A DNA stretch of 64,000 bases, from NCBI GenBank assembly GCA_036417435.1, contig CM070913.1:93859373-93923372 (forward strand), in the 5' to 3' direction. This DNA comes from Inia geoffrensis. Lineage: Eukaryota > Chordata > Mammalia > Artiodactyla > Iniidae. How positions within the stretch are numbered: position 1 is the first letter of the stretch; the number at the start of each line of letters is the position of its first letter. A program made the translations under genes and the position numbers. This document shows positions 1 through 52,279 of this stretch, one piece after another. Below the pieces are notes generated by a model. That model saw only the letters and a list, made by a program, of their open reading frames with translations, searched no databases and was not told where the DNA came from.

Positions 1-1027
1 ACTCATCTGCACCCCTCAGCACCACCACACTCAACACAACCTTCCCAGTTTTCCCTACGGCTGGTGCCAGGACAGAGCTGAGAAGACGGGGGTGCCCCAC
101 AAGAAGGCATCTCACCTGCTGGGAGAACCAGAGGAAGACTGACCACAGAGACCTGCGGGGCCCTCCTCCCTTGGGCCAGTCACGGGCCCAACGATCTGCT
201 TCGCCACGACTGCCCTGGTTGCGTGGCCCCAGGTGGCCCGAAGCCGTCCCCTCCCCGTGGCAGCTCTGCCGCCACCACCTCTCAGGACACAGCGGCCGCT
301 TCTCTGCCCAGCAGCCCTCGGCCCTGACCACACCGTGCCTTCGGGCCCCTGAGCCTCTCTTCCACCAGCCCCCTGGCCTGCAGCCCGCTCCCTCCAGCTC
401 TGCCCGACTTCTGTGAGAAGGCAACAAGAGTGGCGGCTGGAGAAAACCATTCTTGAATCCCAAGACTTGCTCCTGAGCACCAACCTTCCCCCTCAACTGC
501 AGCACAACCGCAAGCACGGGGCCTCGGTTTCCTCATCTCTACAACGGGCCACAGTCGTATCACCTGGTGGGCTGTGCAGAGCACATGTGCTCCCTGCCCG
601 TGTCACCGCTGCAATTCGCACCCCCTTCTGTGTGGCTTAACCCACTGTGCATGTCCTGCTGTGCATCCCGCAGCAGATACCCGATACACACCCGCACCCC
701 AAGTAAACTGGCGATTTCCTGCAGGCACGCCTCTGGCCACAGGAAGGAGGCCAGAACGCAGCACCCGGAACTGCCAACCCATACCTGGAGGGCAGCAAAA
801 ACCCATGAGCAGAGGAAGGAGCCTGGCCCTATGCTGGTTTCTGGCAAGGCGGAGGGAAGCCCCAGTGACACTGTCTTAGCTCTTAGTTTCCGAAACAAGG
901 ACAGAAGATAAAAGGATTTCTACTGCTCCTTCTAGAACCCAAACTGTTGTTCGGCCTTTGGAGAAGAGAGGGCACAAGAAGAACAAAAGGTCAGGTGATG
1001 TTCTCAGGGTCGCAAGCCCCTGGGTAC
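1..1027. other. POLE intron 39, 3' part cut by the window edge
   Basis: GC-rich sequence with short ORFs on both strands that resemble no protein I know. Near 518-550 is a short MIR-like piece (CGGTTTCCTCATCT). No exon was found. Confidence 0.7.
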
Positions 1028-42086
<41,059 letters not shown>

Positions 42087-42153
42087 GGCTCCACGCTGAC
42101 GCCAACTCCTCCGCCGCAGCTTCCCCGTAAAAATTTGGCGCGCTCCCACCAAC

Positions 42154-42163
42154 TCTCGCGAGA
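42154..42163. promoter_or_regulatory. TCTCGCGAGA palindrome
   Basis: Exact 10-bp palindrome known from CpG-island promoters of essential genes (bound by BANP; earlier assigned to Kaiso). It lies 68 bases upstream of the POLE ATG, next to an ETS site. Confidence 0.75.
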
Positions 42164-42430
42164 GACCGGAAGCACCCCATAGCCCAATCAGAAGGCTCGA
42201 TGCGCCCCGCCCCGCCAAGCTCCAATCGCCTCCGGCGTCCGAGGCGGAGGTGGCCCGTTAGGGACTCCCGGAAAAGTGCGCGGAGGTTCACGCCGCGCAC
42301 CGAGGGGTGTGTCCCGGTGGGCACTGCGGGTCGCGGCGGGGCGGGAAATGTCCGGCCGTCCCAGCCCCTTGAGCTGCATCCGGAGCTCAATGGGGTCGGT
42401 GTCCCCGGCCCGCGCTGCGCCGTGAAGGCG

Positions 42431-42549
42431 ATGGCGCCGGCGGCGTCGAAGCTGAGGGCCGAGGCCGACCTCGGGGCATTCCCGCGGCGGACGCTCGCCC
42501 AGTACCTGCGCCTCCTGCGGCTCTATCTGGTGCTCACCAAGGCGACCAC
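42431..42549 (+). pseudogene. PXMP2: PXMP2 exon 1 remnant, splice donor missing
   Basis: Reads MAPAASKLRAEADLGAFPRR, then LAQYLRLLRLYLVLTKAT, as in human. Human coding then breaks inside a serine codon; here the text runs ACCACGGAGCGG with no GT until 42609. Using that GT would put exon 2 out of frame. Confidence 0.88.
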
Positions 42550-43654
42550 GGAGCGGCGGCGGAGGGGACGGGCCCGGACGGGGGGCGGCCCGGAGCTCGG
42601 ACGGCCCGGTGACGCAACCCCATAGGTGCATCCAACGTGGGGGTTTGAGCGTGAAAGGCAAAATCCGGTGCGTCAAAATGACCTTCCAGAGGCCTTAAAT
42701 TAACCAGAAAGCACGTGCCATTCTGTATATTCGGTTCCGAACCGTAACTCTTAGACACCCTAAAATGTGGACCCAGGGACCAGACTAAAGGAGTGCACGA
42801 GCCGAAGACCTCGGGGCCTCCAGCCTCTCTGCCCCGGAGGTGACGGCCGTCCGGGGTGAATGGGGCCCGGGGGAGAAGTCTGTCACCCGCCAGCCTGCGC
42901 GGCGTCCGCTGCTACCTTACAGCTTGTTAGTACCTGCTCTTGTTTTGAGCACTAGAATGGACTAGAATGGGTTGAGGTGAACGCCTTTAGGAAGTGCGCG
43001 GGAAGCCTGGACGGGGTGGGAGGTGTTAAGGCTTGTTTTCTTTGGCAGCTTTGCATGTGGCAGAAAGCTGACACAGCGCCCTTGGTGCTCGGTTAGGTCG
43101 GCCCTTTGATTTGGAGTACTGAGCTTTTTGTGAGACATCCCCCCTTCATTACTTTCAATTAGTCGACTTTATAAGTTTGTCTCCTTTTATTAGTTTAGCC
43201 TTTCATACATGTGCACAGCTGCTTCCTGTGTGGGGAGCATTAGCGGTGATTAAGATAAGTAAGTTCCTACCCTGACGGAGCTTGTATTCTAGTAAAGAAC
43301 TAGACAAAAAGCAGATAAATGTATAACACAGATAAAGTGGTCAGGGCAGTTTTTATCTGAGGAGGTGACATTTAAATAGAGGCCTGAGGAAGGAGGGAGC
43401 AATAAAGGGAAGCAGAGAGCAGAGGACACAGCGGGTGCAAAGGTTCTGAGGTAGAAGCTAGCTAGTAATGGTGGAGTGGAAGGTGGGTCTGTGTCCCTGG
43501 AGAACATGAACAGTGAGCACGCGGGACGATGAGAAAGAAGTAGCCAAGGACCAGAGCAAGAGGCTCCTTACTGTCCCTTCTAAGAATTTTGGATTTTATA
43601 GCTTAGAGAGCTTCTCAGAACGCAGCTAGAGACCAAGCCTTTGGGCAACTGGGC

Positions 43655-44125
43655 CTGTCTCCACCTTTTTATTTGAAAATTTTATTGTGATAATTGTAGA
43701 TTCACATGCAGTTGTAAGAAATAATACAGGGAAATCCCTTGTATACTTTTCCCAGTTTTCCTCATTGGCAACATTCTGTAAAACTGTAAGTACAGTATCC
43801 CAACAAGGACACTGGCATGGATACAGCCCATAGGTCATATTCAGATTCCCCCAGCTTTTCTTGTACTCGTCCATGAGTGAGTATTTAATTCCATGCAGTT
43901 TTATCACACGTATAGGTTTGTGTATCCACCACCATAGTCAAAATACAGAAAAGTTTCATCATAAGGATCCCTCCTGTTGCCCTTTTATAACCACACATGG
44001 TAACCTTTTGCAAAATTATAGGATAATATCTCAATTAGGATATGACACTGATACCACCCACCAGATGGAAATCTTACTGTGCTCCTGTGTGTGTATATTC
44101 TGCCGTCTCCACCTTTTCATGTAGG
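43655..44125 (-). mobile_element. Old L1M fragment, antisense
   Basis: TTATTGTGATAATTGTAGAT, then TTGTAAGAAATAATACAGGG and AAGGATCCCTCCTGTTGCCC is a well-known old LINE segment. In PXMP2 intron 1. Confidence 0.6.
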
Positions 44126-44258
44126 GACCTCACATTTCGGCTGCTCTGAAAGGGGTTCATCTCTACCCATCCCCAGCATGTTCTTAGAACCGCCATGCTA
44201 ATTATGTGCAAGAACAGATGCCCTCCTGCACGTTTTCTGAATGCCTCTCTGTCCACAG

Positions 44259-44375
44259 TGGCATTTTGTCAGCACTTGGGAACTTCCTGGCCCAGTTGAT
44301 TGAGAAGAAACAGGAAAAAGAAAACTGCTGTCAAAAGCTAGACGTCAGAGGGCCTCTCAGGTGTGCCATTTACGG
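44259..44375 (+). pseudogene. PXMP2: PXMP2 exon 2 remnant (intact)
   Basis: Acceptor CCACAG|T; reads GILSALGNFLAQLIEKKQEK and GPLRCAIY with no stop; donor GG|GTGAGC. First base completes the split serine codon. Confidence 0.9.
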
Positions 44376-44989
44376 GTGAGCTCCATAAGGGGGCTGGTTT
44401 ACCCAGTAGCAGACTAAGTGCAGCAAAGCTAGGATATCAAGACCTGGAATTATCTACCTCAGAAAAACAATTTTTTAAGAAGCATCGAAGTCATCATGGG
44501 AGAAAGTCAGAATGGTGGGTAACATTAGCTTCACTTATTTTATAGTTTCATTTGGTTTTTGTTTTGAATTGCATGGGTGAGGGTGGCCATTGTAATTGGG
44601 CTGAGAGACCTGAGAGCAGATAGCTCACCTGAACCTAAAATCAGACTTCAAGACCCAAAGACCCTGAAAGAGGAAAACAGACTCGAATATGGCCAGTTAG
44701 TTTCTGTTGTTATTTTCATAGCATAAACATCCAGAAAAGAAATACGTACATATCCTGAAAATTGTCATTTCTGAACCACTTTTTGAACTGCAAAAGCACA
44801 GAGATTCAGGAGTTTTACCTATTAAATCCACCCTGAGTTCTCTGGCCAACAATATTGTTTGTATAGATGGATTATTTTGAAGTCTTTTGCAACAAGAGTG
44901 ATTTTTTTCAGCTCAGAATTCACAAATAACATTTTGTAAGCATGCTAACTCAAGTTATCTCAGCTTTTTCCATAACATATTTAAAGTCC

Positions 44990-45050
44990 TAACCCCCCAG
45001 AGAGGGGGAGTGTATCAGAATCACCTGGGAGGTCATCCAATCACAATTTT
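44990..45050 (+). mobile_element. MER5-like DNA transposon fragment
   Basis: TATCAGAATCACCTGGGAGG resembles the MER5 (hAT) core. Short piece in PXMP2 intron 2. Confidence 0.4.
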
Positions 45051-45384
45051 CCATCCTCAAGACTTCCGTTCTCTTCCTCCTGAGAAGCCCCTGCCCTGGG
45101 CCACTTAACATTCTATGAAAAGGTAGGGAAAGACAGGGGAGAACTGCTTGTTTAAAGACTTTTCACTGTCGAGCTGGAAGGCCCCTGGGCCCTTGCCCAT
45201 CTTTTGATTCTGGATTTTATGGAGCCTCAGGTCTGTTTTCCCTGTAGACATGGTGGCTGGATTCAGTTCTCCCCTGAGTACTCTGTGCTCTTTGTAATGA
45301 ATAATCCTAGTACAGACAAGCCAGTGCACAGCACCAGGTTTCAGCCCTGATAATGATCCAAGAGAGACTGATGACAAGTTCTGA

Positions 45385-45480
45385 CACCAGGGATGCTTCC
45401 ACTATTTACCGAGCACCTTCTCTGACCCAGGCCCTGTTCGAGGCACTGCAGACACAGCAGTGGACAGACAGACACGATCC
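45385..45480 (+). mobile_element. MIR SINE fragment
   Basis: TTTACCGAGCACCTTCTCTG and AGGCCCTGTTCGAGGCACTG match the MIR core order. Confidence 0.5.
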
Positions 45481-45875
45481 TGTCTTGTGGCGTTCACCTT
45501 CTAGGGGTGAAGAGAGGGCACTATATATAACTAAGCAAATGAGACCATGACAGTCAGTGATCAGTGCTCTGAAGAAAACGAAACAGGGCCTGGAGTAGAG
45601 AGTGGCTGGGATGGTGGTGGGTTCATTATTCAGGACAGTCGGAAGGAGCTCCCCAAGCCAACGTGTTGAGAAGGAGCCAGCCATGTGACAGCTGGGGTCA
45701 GGAACGAGCCTGGTCTGTCATGCTTGGAGAGGATTCATAGAAAGTGTATTTTCTCGAAGGGCCACACAGACCTGTGTGGTCAGTGCTGAAGGACTCGGGG
45801 CTTAGGGTCTGGGGTTTGGGGGTGAAGCTGGCCCCAGCGTGGGTGTGTCCAGCTCAGCCCCACTGCGGGCCTCAG

Positions 45876-46035
45876 GCTTTTTATCACGGGGCCGCTGGGT
45901 CACTCCTTCTACCTCTTCATGGGGACTGGATCCCTCCCGAGGCCCCCTCAGCAGGCGTCACGAGGCTACTGCTGGGCCGCCTCCTCTTCGCCCGCCTTCC
46001 TGTCATCGTTCTTCCTCATCGTGAACTTCCTGGAG
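45876..46035 (+). pseudogene. PXMP2: PXMP2 exon 3 remnant with two deletions
   Basis: 160 bp against 163 expected. In frame at first (LFITGPLGHSFYLFM). It loses 1 nt near 45923, after which IPPEAPSAGVTRLLL reads in another frame. It then loses 2 nt near 45993, and FFLIVNFLE is back in the original frame. Donor GAG|GTTGGC is poor. Confidence 0.88.
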
Positions 46036-47299
46036 GTTGGCCTCTGCCATAGCGCCCATGCAGGCCAGCTCTTCTTTGGCACAGGGATGCTGTGGTTGGA
46101 ATTCAGAGGGTCTGTGAACTTTACACTCAAACTGAAGTTTCACATTGTCTTCTGTGAACGTCAGAAGCAAAGCACAGTCGTATTAGCAGCACCTGTTGGC
46201 CTGCGGTGGCCATCCCAGAGAGTGGGCTGTCACACGTCCATTGTCACAGAGCCCAGAGTATCAGTGATGCTTATCACTCCTTACACCTGCTGGCAAGTCT
46301 CAGCACTGAATGTGTTAGTAAAGAAGCATATATACTGGTCTGTCATAAAATTTTTTCTGAATATTTTGATAGCTGTACTTCAGAATAATTGGTTTCTTTG
46401 TAGTCCCACATATTTTATTTTATACATTACAAAACATGATTCTGAGAAGTGGGTCCATGGGCTTCACCAGAGTGCCAGAGAGATCCATGGCACAGAAGTT
46501 CCAGCCCCCTAGTGGCCTTGCAGAAGCCTGTGCTCACTCGGGGCCTGGACATCACAAGTGCTCTGAAGAGGCTAACTTACCAGTGTAGACTTAACATCAC
46601 AACGGAAGACTTGGGAGGCGTGTTTGCCCAACCTCACTCTACTAACTGGCTCCCTCACCATCCCCTCTCCACCTCCGTGCCCGAGACTTGTCATGTTCTG
46701 CCCTGAAAGTAACTCATTCAACCAGTCACAGCAGGTGAATGCTTCTCACTTGGGTTTTATTTTGAAACCTCACCTCAAGTTCTTATTAGTAAGGAGAACA
46801 CCCATGCTGTCTAAAGCGACCCTGGTGGGCAGTAGAAAAGATGTTTAAACTTCACTGTGATTGCTAATAAATCCCTGATAGTAAAAAGAAATATTTGGGA
46901 AGTCCTTAGGAAATCAGATGTAGGAGAAAGTAGAGGGTGCCCATGTTAGGAGTGAGGGTACCACAGCAGTTTCTCCCTTTTTTTCCCTTCCAAATAGGAA
47001 GGGAGTATATTTATATTAAAGAACAAAAATATTTGCCTCTACGTATATGGCAAATGTTACCAAAGTGCATAAAGTACCCACCACATCATGAGACACGTGG
47101 GACCACACTATCCGTACGGCATACACACTACAGGGGCTTCTGCATCCAGCATTCTGCGATCCAGACGTTGTGTTACAGACTGCAGACCGTTCCACCCACT
47201 GCATGCCTGTCTCTTTTGTGTAAGGATTCCTGCTTGGTTAATTCCTAGAATTGTCCAAAAAAGGCTGTCGTTTTCTGTCCTCCCTGCAGTGGCGCAGAA

Positions 47300-47480
47300 T
47301 AATAGCATCAGCAGACATTTATTGAGCACTTGCCTTGTTCCAAGCTCTGCGTCCAGTGCTTCAGGTCTTTGAGCCTCACATCAACCCCACCTGACAGTTG
47401 AGGAAGCTGAGGCCTTCAGTTATTTGCAGGGTAAACACTGGCCCGAGGTCGTGTAACGAGTCCGTGAGTTCAGACACAGG
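47300..47480 (+). mobile_element. MIR SINE fragment
   Basis: ACATTTATTGAGCACTTGCC, then TTGAGGAAGCTGAGGC, then CCCGAGGTCGTGTAACGAGT. Confidence 0.65.
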
Positions 47481-47563
47481 TTTTGTGACTCTTGAGAGCT
47501 CCTTACCCTTGTGGCTTTTCCCTCTGTGTGAAGTTTGTTTCCCTACACTTTTTAATTTCGGTT

Positions 47564-47884
47564 TATTTTTTATTTATTTACTTTTGGCTGCGTTGGGTCT
47601 TCGCTGCCGCGCACGGGCTTTCTCTAGTTGCGGAGAGCGGGGCTACTCTTCGTTGTGGTGCGCAGGATTCTCATTGTGGTGGCTTCTCTCGTTGCGGAGC
47701 ATGGGCTCTAGACACGCGGGCTTCAGTAGTTGTGGCTCGCGTGCTGTAGAGTGCAGGCTCAGTAGTTGTGGTGCACGGGCTTAGTTGCTCCGCGGCATGT
47801 GGGATCTTCCCGGACCAGGGCTCGAACCCGTGTCCCCTGCATTGGCAGGTGGATTCTTAACCGCTGCGCCACCAGGGAAGTCCC
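47564..47884 (-). mobile_element. CHR-type SINE, full length
   Basis: TTTATTTACTTTTGGCTGCG start and GCCACCAGGGAAGTCCC end; in PXMP2 intron 3. Confidence 0.92.
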
Positions 47885-48808
47885 AGGTGTTTGTCTTTTA
47901 ACTTCATATAAAGTTAAATTGTTTGCATAAGTTATATAAATAAAGGGTGTCACGGTGGCTTTCTCCATACAGGAGTTTAAAAAATTCATGCATTCAAGTC
48001 TGTCATTCGTTTCCTTTGTAGGCTTCCTTAAAGGAAGATAATGGAAATATTCCCCTATACTTTCCTCTAGTATTATGTGTTTGTTTTTAATATAGTGGGA
48101 GATATACTTCCGTCTTAGTTTTTTCCACTTAGATAGCAAACTGTCTGGTTACCATTTATTGAACAGTCCCCAGTATAGTAAAATGTTAACTTTATCATAT
48201 TCTCATTCCCATGTGTACAGGCCATTATCTGGACTCTTTGTTCTTTTGCTGGATTCTGTTCATTTCCACATGTCCATGATTTGGTTTGTTTTGGGCTGTT
48301 GCTACTAGACTTTTTAATTGCCGTAATTACAGCATTTTAAAAAATTTCTAGTAAGGTAAGCCTTCCTTTCTTATTCTTTTTCAAGATGGCTATTCTTATG
48401 CATTTATCCGTCCAGATGACATTTAGAATCAGTTTATTGGGGTCCATTTTTTAAAAGCTCCTGACAACTTTTGATTGGAAATGCGTCACCTTTGGAGATT
48501 ATTTTGGAAAGTACTGACAGCCGGGCCATCAGCAGAGAGCAGCTCCGGTGCCTGGCCCAGCAGCGTGGCTCACACCGTCAGCTCAGCTCTCAGGGGCCGT
48601 GGGCGAAGGGCGCGCACGGCGCGAGCGCCGCCCTTGTGATTTCCCTGCTGGATTGTGAGCTCCTTGCTGCGCCGCTGCTCAAGCACACGCGTGTGCTGTG
48701 TCCACATAAACGGAACAAACTGCAGTTTTAAAGAAATCACTGTGTCAGGCCTTGGGGCCCCAGTATTGCTCACGGTCTGCGTTTCCCTCTGCGTTCCCCC
48801 CTCTCCAG

Positions 48809-48928
48809 GGGAAGGACGCGGCCGCCTTCGCTGCCAAGATGGAGAGAGGATTCTGGCCGGCGCTGCAGATGAACTGGCGAGCCTGGACTCCAGTGCAGTT
48901 TATTAACGTCAACTAAGTCCCTTTGCAA
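48809..48928 (+). pseudogene. PXMP2: PXMP2 exon 4 remnant with premature stop
   Basis: Acceptor CTCCAG; reads GKDAAAFAAKMERGFWPALQ then MNWRAWTPVQFINVN, then TAA at 48914-48916 where human has TAC/TAT-coded tyrosine, then VPLQ. Donor CAA|GTAAGG is good. Confidence 0.93.
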
Positions 48929-49675
48929 GTAAGGCCAGCCCGGCGCCGCGGGGCCAGAGACGGGTTTCGAGCTCCCCCAAAGCCCACCCCCGCCAGCCTT
49001 CTTTTTCTCGAGCCTCAGGGTCACCCCAAGTTCCGGATTCCTTCTGGGGCTTTTTCCTCTTCGCCCGGAATCATTACCGTCCTGGATTCTGGCAGGCAAA
49101 GTGACATAGAAGGAGGGGCCTCCCAAGCGGCGTCCACGCTGCGCCCTTTCGTCCCGGGCAGCGCTCGGCTTTCTAGGGCTGGATTGCAGCCCGCGCCCAC
49201 GCAGCTGCGGGAGGGCAGCCTCACCTGCAGGGACGTCAGGGCCACACCGAGGCGGGGCGGGGGGGCTCTGAGCCGAGGGTCGGAGCGTCTGGGCGGGGAA
49301 CCTCTGCAAGCGGGACCGCGGGCCGCACGCGGGCTGCGGTGAGGCCGCCCTCCGGTTTGCCAGTGCCCACTGCCTCCACACCAATTACCGCCCATCTGTG
49401 TCTGGGTCCCAAGACCACTGCCGGGTGGACGGGCTCACGGCCTAGGTTTATGAGGGCCACGCAGCCAGGATGTACAACTGGATCCTGGGAATCCATTGCT
49501 GGCGCCCTTCGCTCCCTCCCTCCCTCCGCTGAGGGCCACACAGAGCAAGCCCTCACCCACCCGCAGAATGCAGGCACGTGGTGTTTCTGCCCAGGGTTTT
49601 ACTCAGGGCTGGGCACATGGGCACCGCCCCCTGCACCAGAGTTCCCTACACCCCGGGAGGAAAGGCGGGAACCCC

Positions 49676-49785
49676 ACATGAAATCCAAGTTCCCAGACAC
49701 CAGCCCGAGCACCAGCCTCTCAAACAGGCCTTTCGGCCTTTCCAGGGATTCCCAGGCCTCAGGCCTGTGTTAACCCTTTTCTGCA
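49676..49785 (+). repeat. Possible dispersed repeat, copy 2 (family not recognised)
   Basis: Blocks AAGTTCCCAGAC, CAGGCCTTTCGG and GGCCTCAGGC in the same order as at 24888-24985. Confidence 0.35.
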
Positions 49786-49935
49786 CACCATTTAAGTAAC
49801 CTACCTGAAACTAGCTCATACAGGCTGATTTCCGTCCTGCTTTAGGGAGAGGAGAGAAAGAGACCTGGGGCAAGAGCCCCCTTGGGAAAGAGGCACCTTT
49901 GCAAGGTGGGAAGAGGGAGGGGACGGGCTTGGTAA

Positions 49936-49937
<2 letters not shown>

Positions 49938-49985
<48 letters not shown>
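49938..49985 (+). repeat. (CA)n microsatellite
   Basis: About 24 uninterrupted CA units in PXMP2 intron 4; probably polymorphic. Confidence 0.97.
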
Positions 49986-49991
<6 letters not shown>

Positions 49992-51437
49992 CAAGGGGTA
50001 GCAGAAAACAAGAGGCAGCGATGGACAGCAATAGCTGATGCTGCAGGAAGTTAAAGCAAAATAAAAATCCATCCGTTTCCATTGGCTTTAAAAATGGCCT
50101 TCCCAGGAGCAACTTCAGTGGCTCGATGGGGCTGAAGCCAGATGGCTGAGAACTGATGAGTGGGTGGGGAGGTAGAAGATAAACTACGAGTCTAAAAAAG
50201 TCTCTCGGACGTTTGGGAAGAGGAGGGGAAAATGGCAGTTAGCAGTGGGCCAGGGGAGGAGAAGGCTCTGCAGCTAGGAGAAGAGTGGCCGCGCTGCGTG
50301 CAGGTGGCACCCCAGGCTGCCCCAGTGCCGGGGGTGGGCGTGGGACTGCAGCGTAAGCAGAGAGGCACTTCAGGTGGAAGGCTCGCCTCCCCTGTGAGCA
50401 CAGCAGAGAGAGGAGGTCACTGTTCAATGGGGACCCCCGGCCACACCTTGTCTTCCCTCTGGGAGGGGGAGGGGTGGGGCAGACTTGGGGGGGATGGGTA
50501 TTTTGAGGGGAGTAAGGAAGTGGTCAGCTTGGTGCTGCGGAGGATAGGGGAGGAAGCTGATTGGAGACGGGGGAGCCAGGAGAGGCTGAAGACTCTTATG
50601 TGCAGGGGCCTGGGGCCTGAGTCAGGTGAGAAGGCAGGAGGATCTAGGTCTTTCCAGGGAGTGCAACTGAGGAACAAGAAGGGAAGGAAACCAGGGCTAT
50701 GCGCTGCGGGTTGTAAGGCACATAGAAGATGAAGTAAAGACATGGGAAGACAGAACGGCTGAGGACGTGGAAGGGTCTATGGCAGGGAAAGTAGAGAGGC
50801 TGGAAAATGGAGTTCTTCTGACTAGCTTAGGGACAGTGCTGCAAGCCTGGGCTTAGAGACCTTCCTAAAAGGTGGTTGCCGGCGAGTGCTTAAGGGGCAG
50901 GGAGTTTATTCAACAAATATGTATTGAACACCTGCTGTATGCCCTGCTGCTCTGGACTCTGGGGCTACAGTGGCTAATGAGATAGACCAGACTTCTACTT
51001 TCATGGGGCTTATGTGCCTGGGAGACTCAGTAGTTGACTACAGGTGATTTCAGGTGGGAGTATGCCTGTCAGATCATAGAAGCAGGGTAATGGCATAGGA
51101 TGGGTTAGAGTGAAGAGCGGGTCGTGGGGTTGTCAGGGAGGAGCCGGGTGAGGCCACCTGCATGATGACTGGTCCTGGGGTGAGAGGCTGAGCCAGAAGC
51201 CAAAGTGCTCAGTGAAGGAATATTTTCCCTGCTGTCCCGTAAACATCATCAGGTAGGGACTGTCCTCACCCCTCTCTGCTGGGCCCCTGGCACGGTGCCT
51301 TGTACGCAGTGAAGGCTCAGCAGGTACAGCAGTGGGTGTGTGGACTGACCCGTGACTGAGCTTTGTCCTGGGGGGTGGGTGCCTGATGAGTGTGCCCAGG
51401 GCCCTGCTCTTACTGCAGCCCGTGTTCTCTCCGGCAG

Positions 51438-51506
51438 TTCCAGGTGCTCTGTGCCGACCTGGCGGCTCTGTTCTGGCACACCTACCTGGCCTCTCTGGGG
51501 AAGTGA
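51438..51506 (+). pseudogene. PXMP2: PXMP2 exon 5 remnant (intact, ends at the normal stop)
   Basis: Acceptor CGGCAG; reads FQVLCADLAALFWHTYLASL-GK then TGA at 51504-51506. It keeps the family's C-terminal signature. Confidence 0.92.
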
Positions 51507-51773
51507 AGATGACCGGGAGAGGTCCTGAGACACACTGATGACGTGGGGGGAGGGGGAGGGGGGGTGCGGATGAGAGAGCAGGAACAACCCAGCCTGCCTG
51601 TAGATCACGTGATTCAAGATGACCCTAAAATGATGGATGGAGAAACAGAAATCTCTGAATGTCAGAATCCGTTTTTAAAAAGGTGGTCCCTATCCTCAGG
51701 TGGCGCTCCCCTAAGAAACTTAAAATACAGTAGAGGTGATTTCACCTCTCACCTTGGTTTGAATTAGGATCAC

Positions 51774-51779
51774 AATAAA
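51774..51779 (+). terminator. AATAAA poly(A) signal candidate of PXMP2
   Basis: First plus-strand AATAAA after the PXMP2 stop, 268 bases downstream. Confidence 0.5.
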
Positions 51780-52279
51780 CTATAACATAGTTTTTTCAGT
51801 GGTGATTTTAATTTCTCAGAATAATTGCTGTTGCTTTGAAGGAAATGGGTGATCAGAGGGCTGCCCTCAGATTTTTTAAAACATTTAAAAAATTGTGGTA
51901 ACATATATCACAATACTACTGCTTGGCTACCTGGCCCCATAGGACACGGGCCCCTCTAGACCAGGACTTGTCCCGACCTGCTGAGAGGCCCTGTGTGCCG
52001 GCCTTTCAGCAGCGGGGTCTGCTCTCCTGTTGGTCATTTACATTAGCCCTCCCTCCCTGCTTTTTCATTCTTAGAACATTCCTTCCTGATTGCCTCCCAT
52101 CCTTATTTCATGGATACAATATCTCTTGGGATCTTAATTATATATATTTTTGAATTTTTTTCTGCTTCGCGTGCTGTTTCTGTTTCCTCAGGGTTTTTTG
52201 CTTTTTGTTTTTTCCCTGTTTGATCTTTGTGTTACCCTATCAGGATTTCCTGAAATGTCTATTGATCCTTTTCTTTCTC

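Larger units (their letters stand above)
42431..51506 (+). pseudogene. PXMP2: PXMP2, peroxisomal membrane protein 2 (22 kDa), probable unitary pseudogene
   Basis: PXMP2 forms a small-solute channel in the peroxisomal membrane and belongs to the Mpv17/PMP22 family. All five exons are present in order at the expected place between POLE and PGAM5, with introns, so this is not a retrocopy. Damage: no GT or AG|GC donor near the end of exon 1; in exon 3 a 1-nt and a 2-nt deletion (near 45923 and 45993) that scramble about 24 residues; in exon 4 an in-frame TAA (48914-48916) where human has tyrosine; and a weak exon 3 donor (GAG|GTTGGC). The stop would remove the last 26 residues, including the final membrane segment. 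Exons 2 and 5 are intact, so decay looks recent. Assembly errors could explain single lesions but hardly all of them. Confidence 0.82.

Noticed and set aside
42200..42625. 141-codon plus-strand frame covering PXMP2 exon 1 as a single-exon gene
   Set aside because: Only the part from 42431 to about 42549 resembles PXMP2; the rest is GC-rich promoter or intron readthrough.
45919..46512. 197-codon frame over PXMP2 exon 3 as an independent gene
   Set aside because: It is exon 3 in partly shifted frame followed by intron sequence without similarity.
48930..49384. Possible extra CpG-island gene start in PXMP2 intron 4
   Set aside because: GC-rich with open frames on both strands, but no splice-linked exon, no recognised protein and no clear promoter motif set.
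42431..51506. PXMP2 copy as a processed retrocopy
   Set aside because: Exons are separated by introns with recognisable splice sites and lie in the conserved gene order, so this is the original locus.
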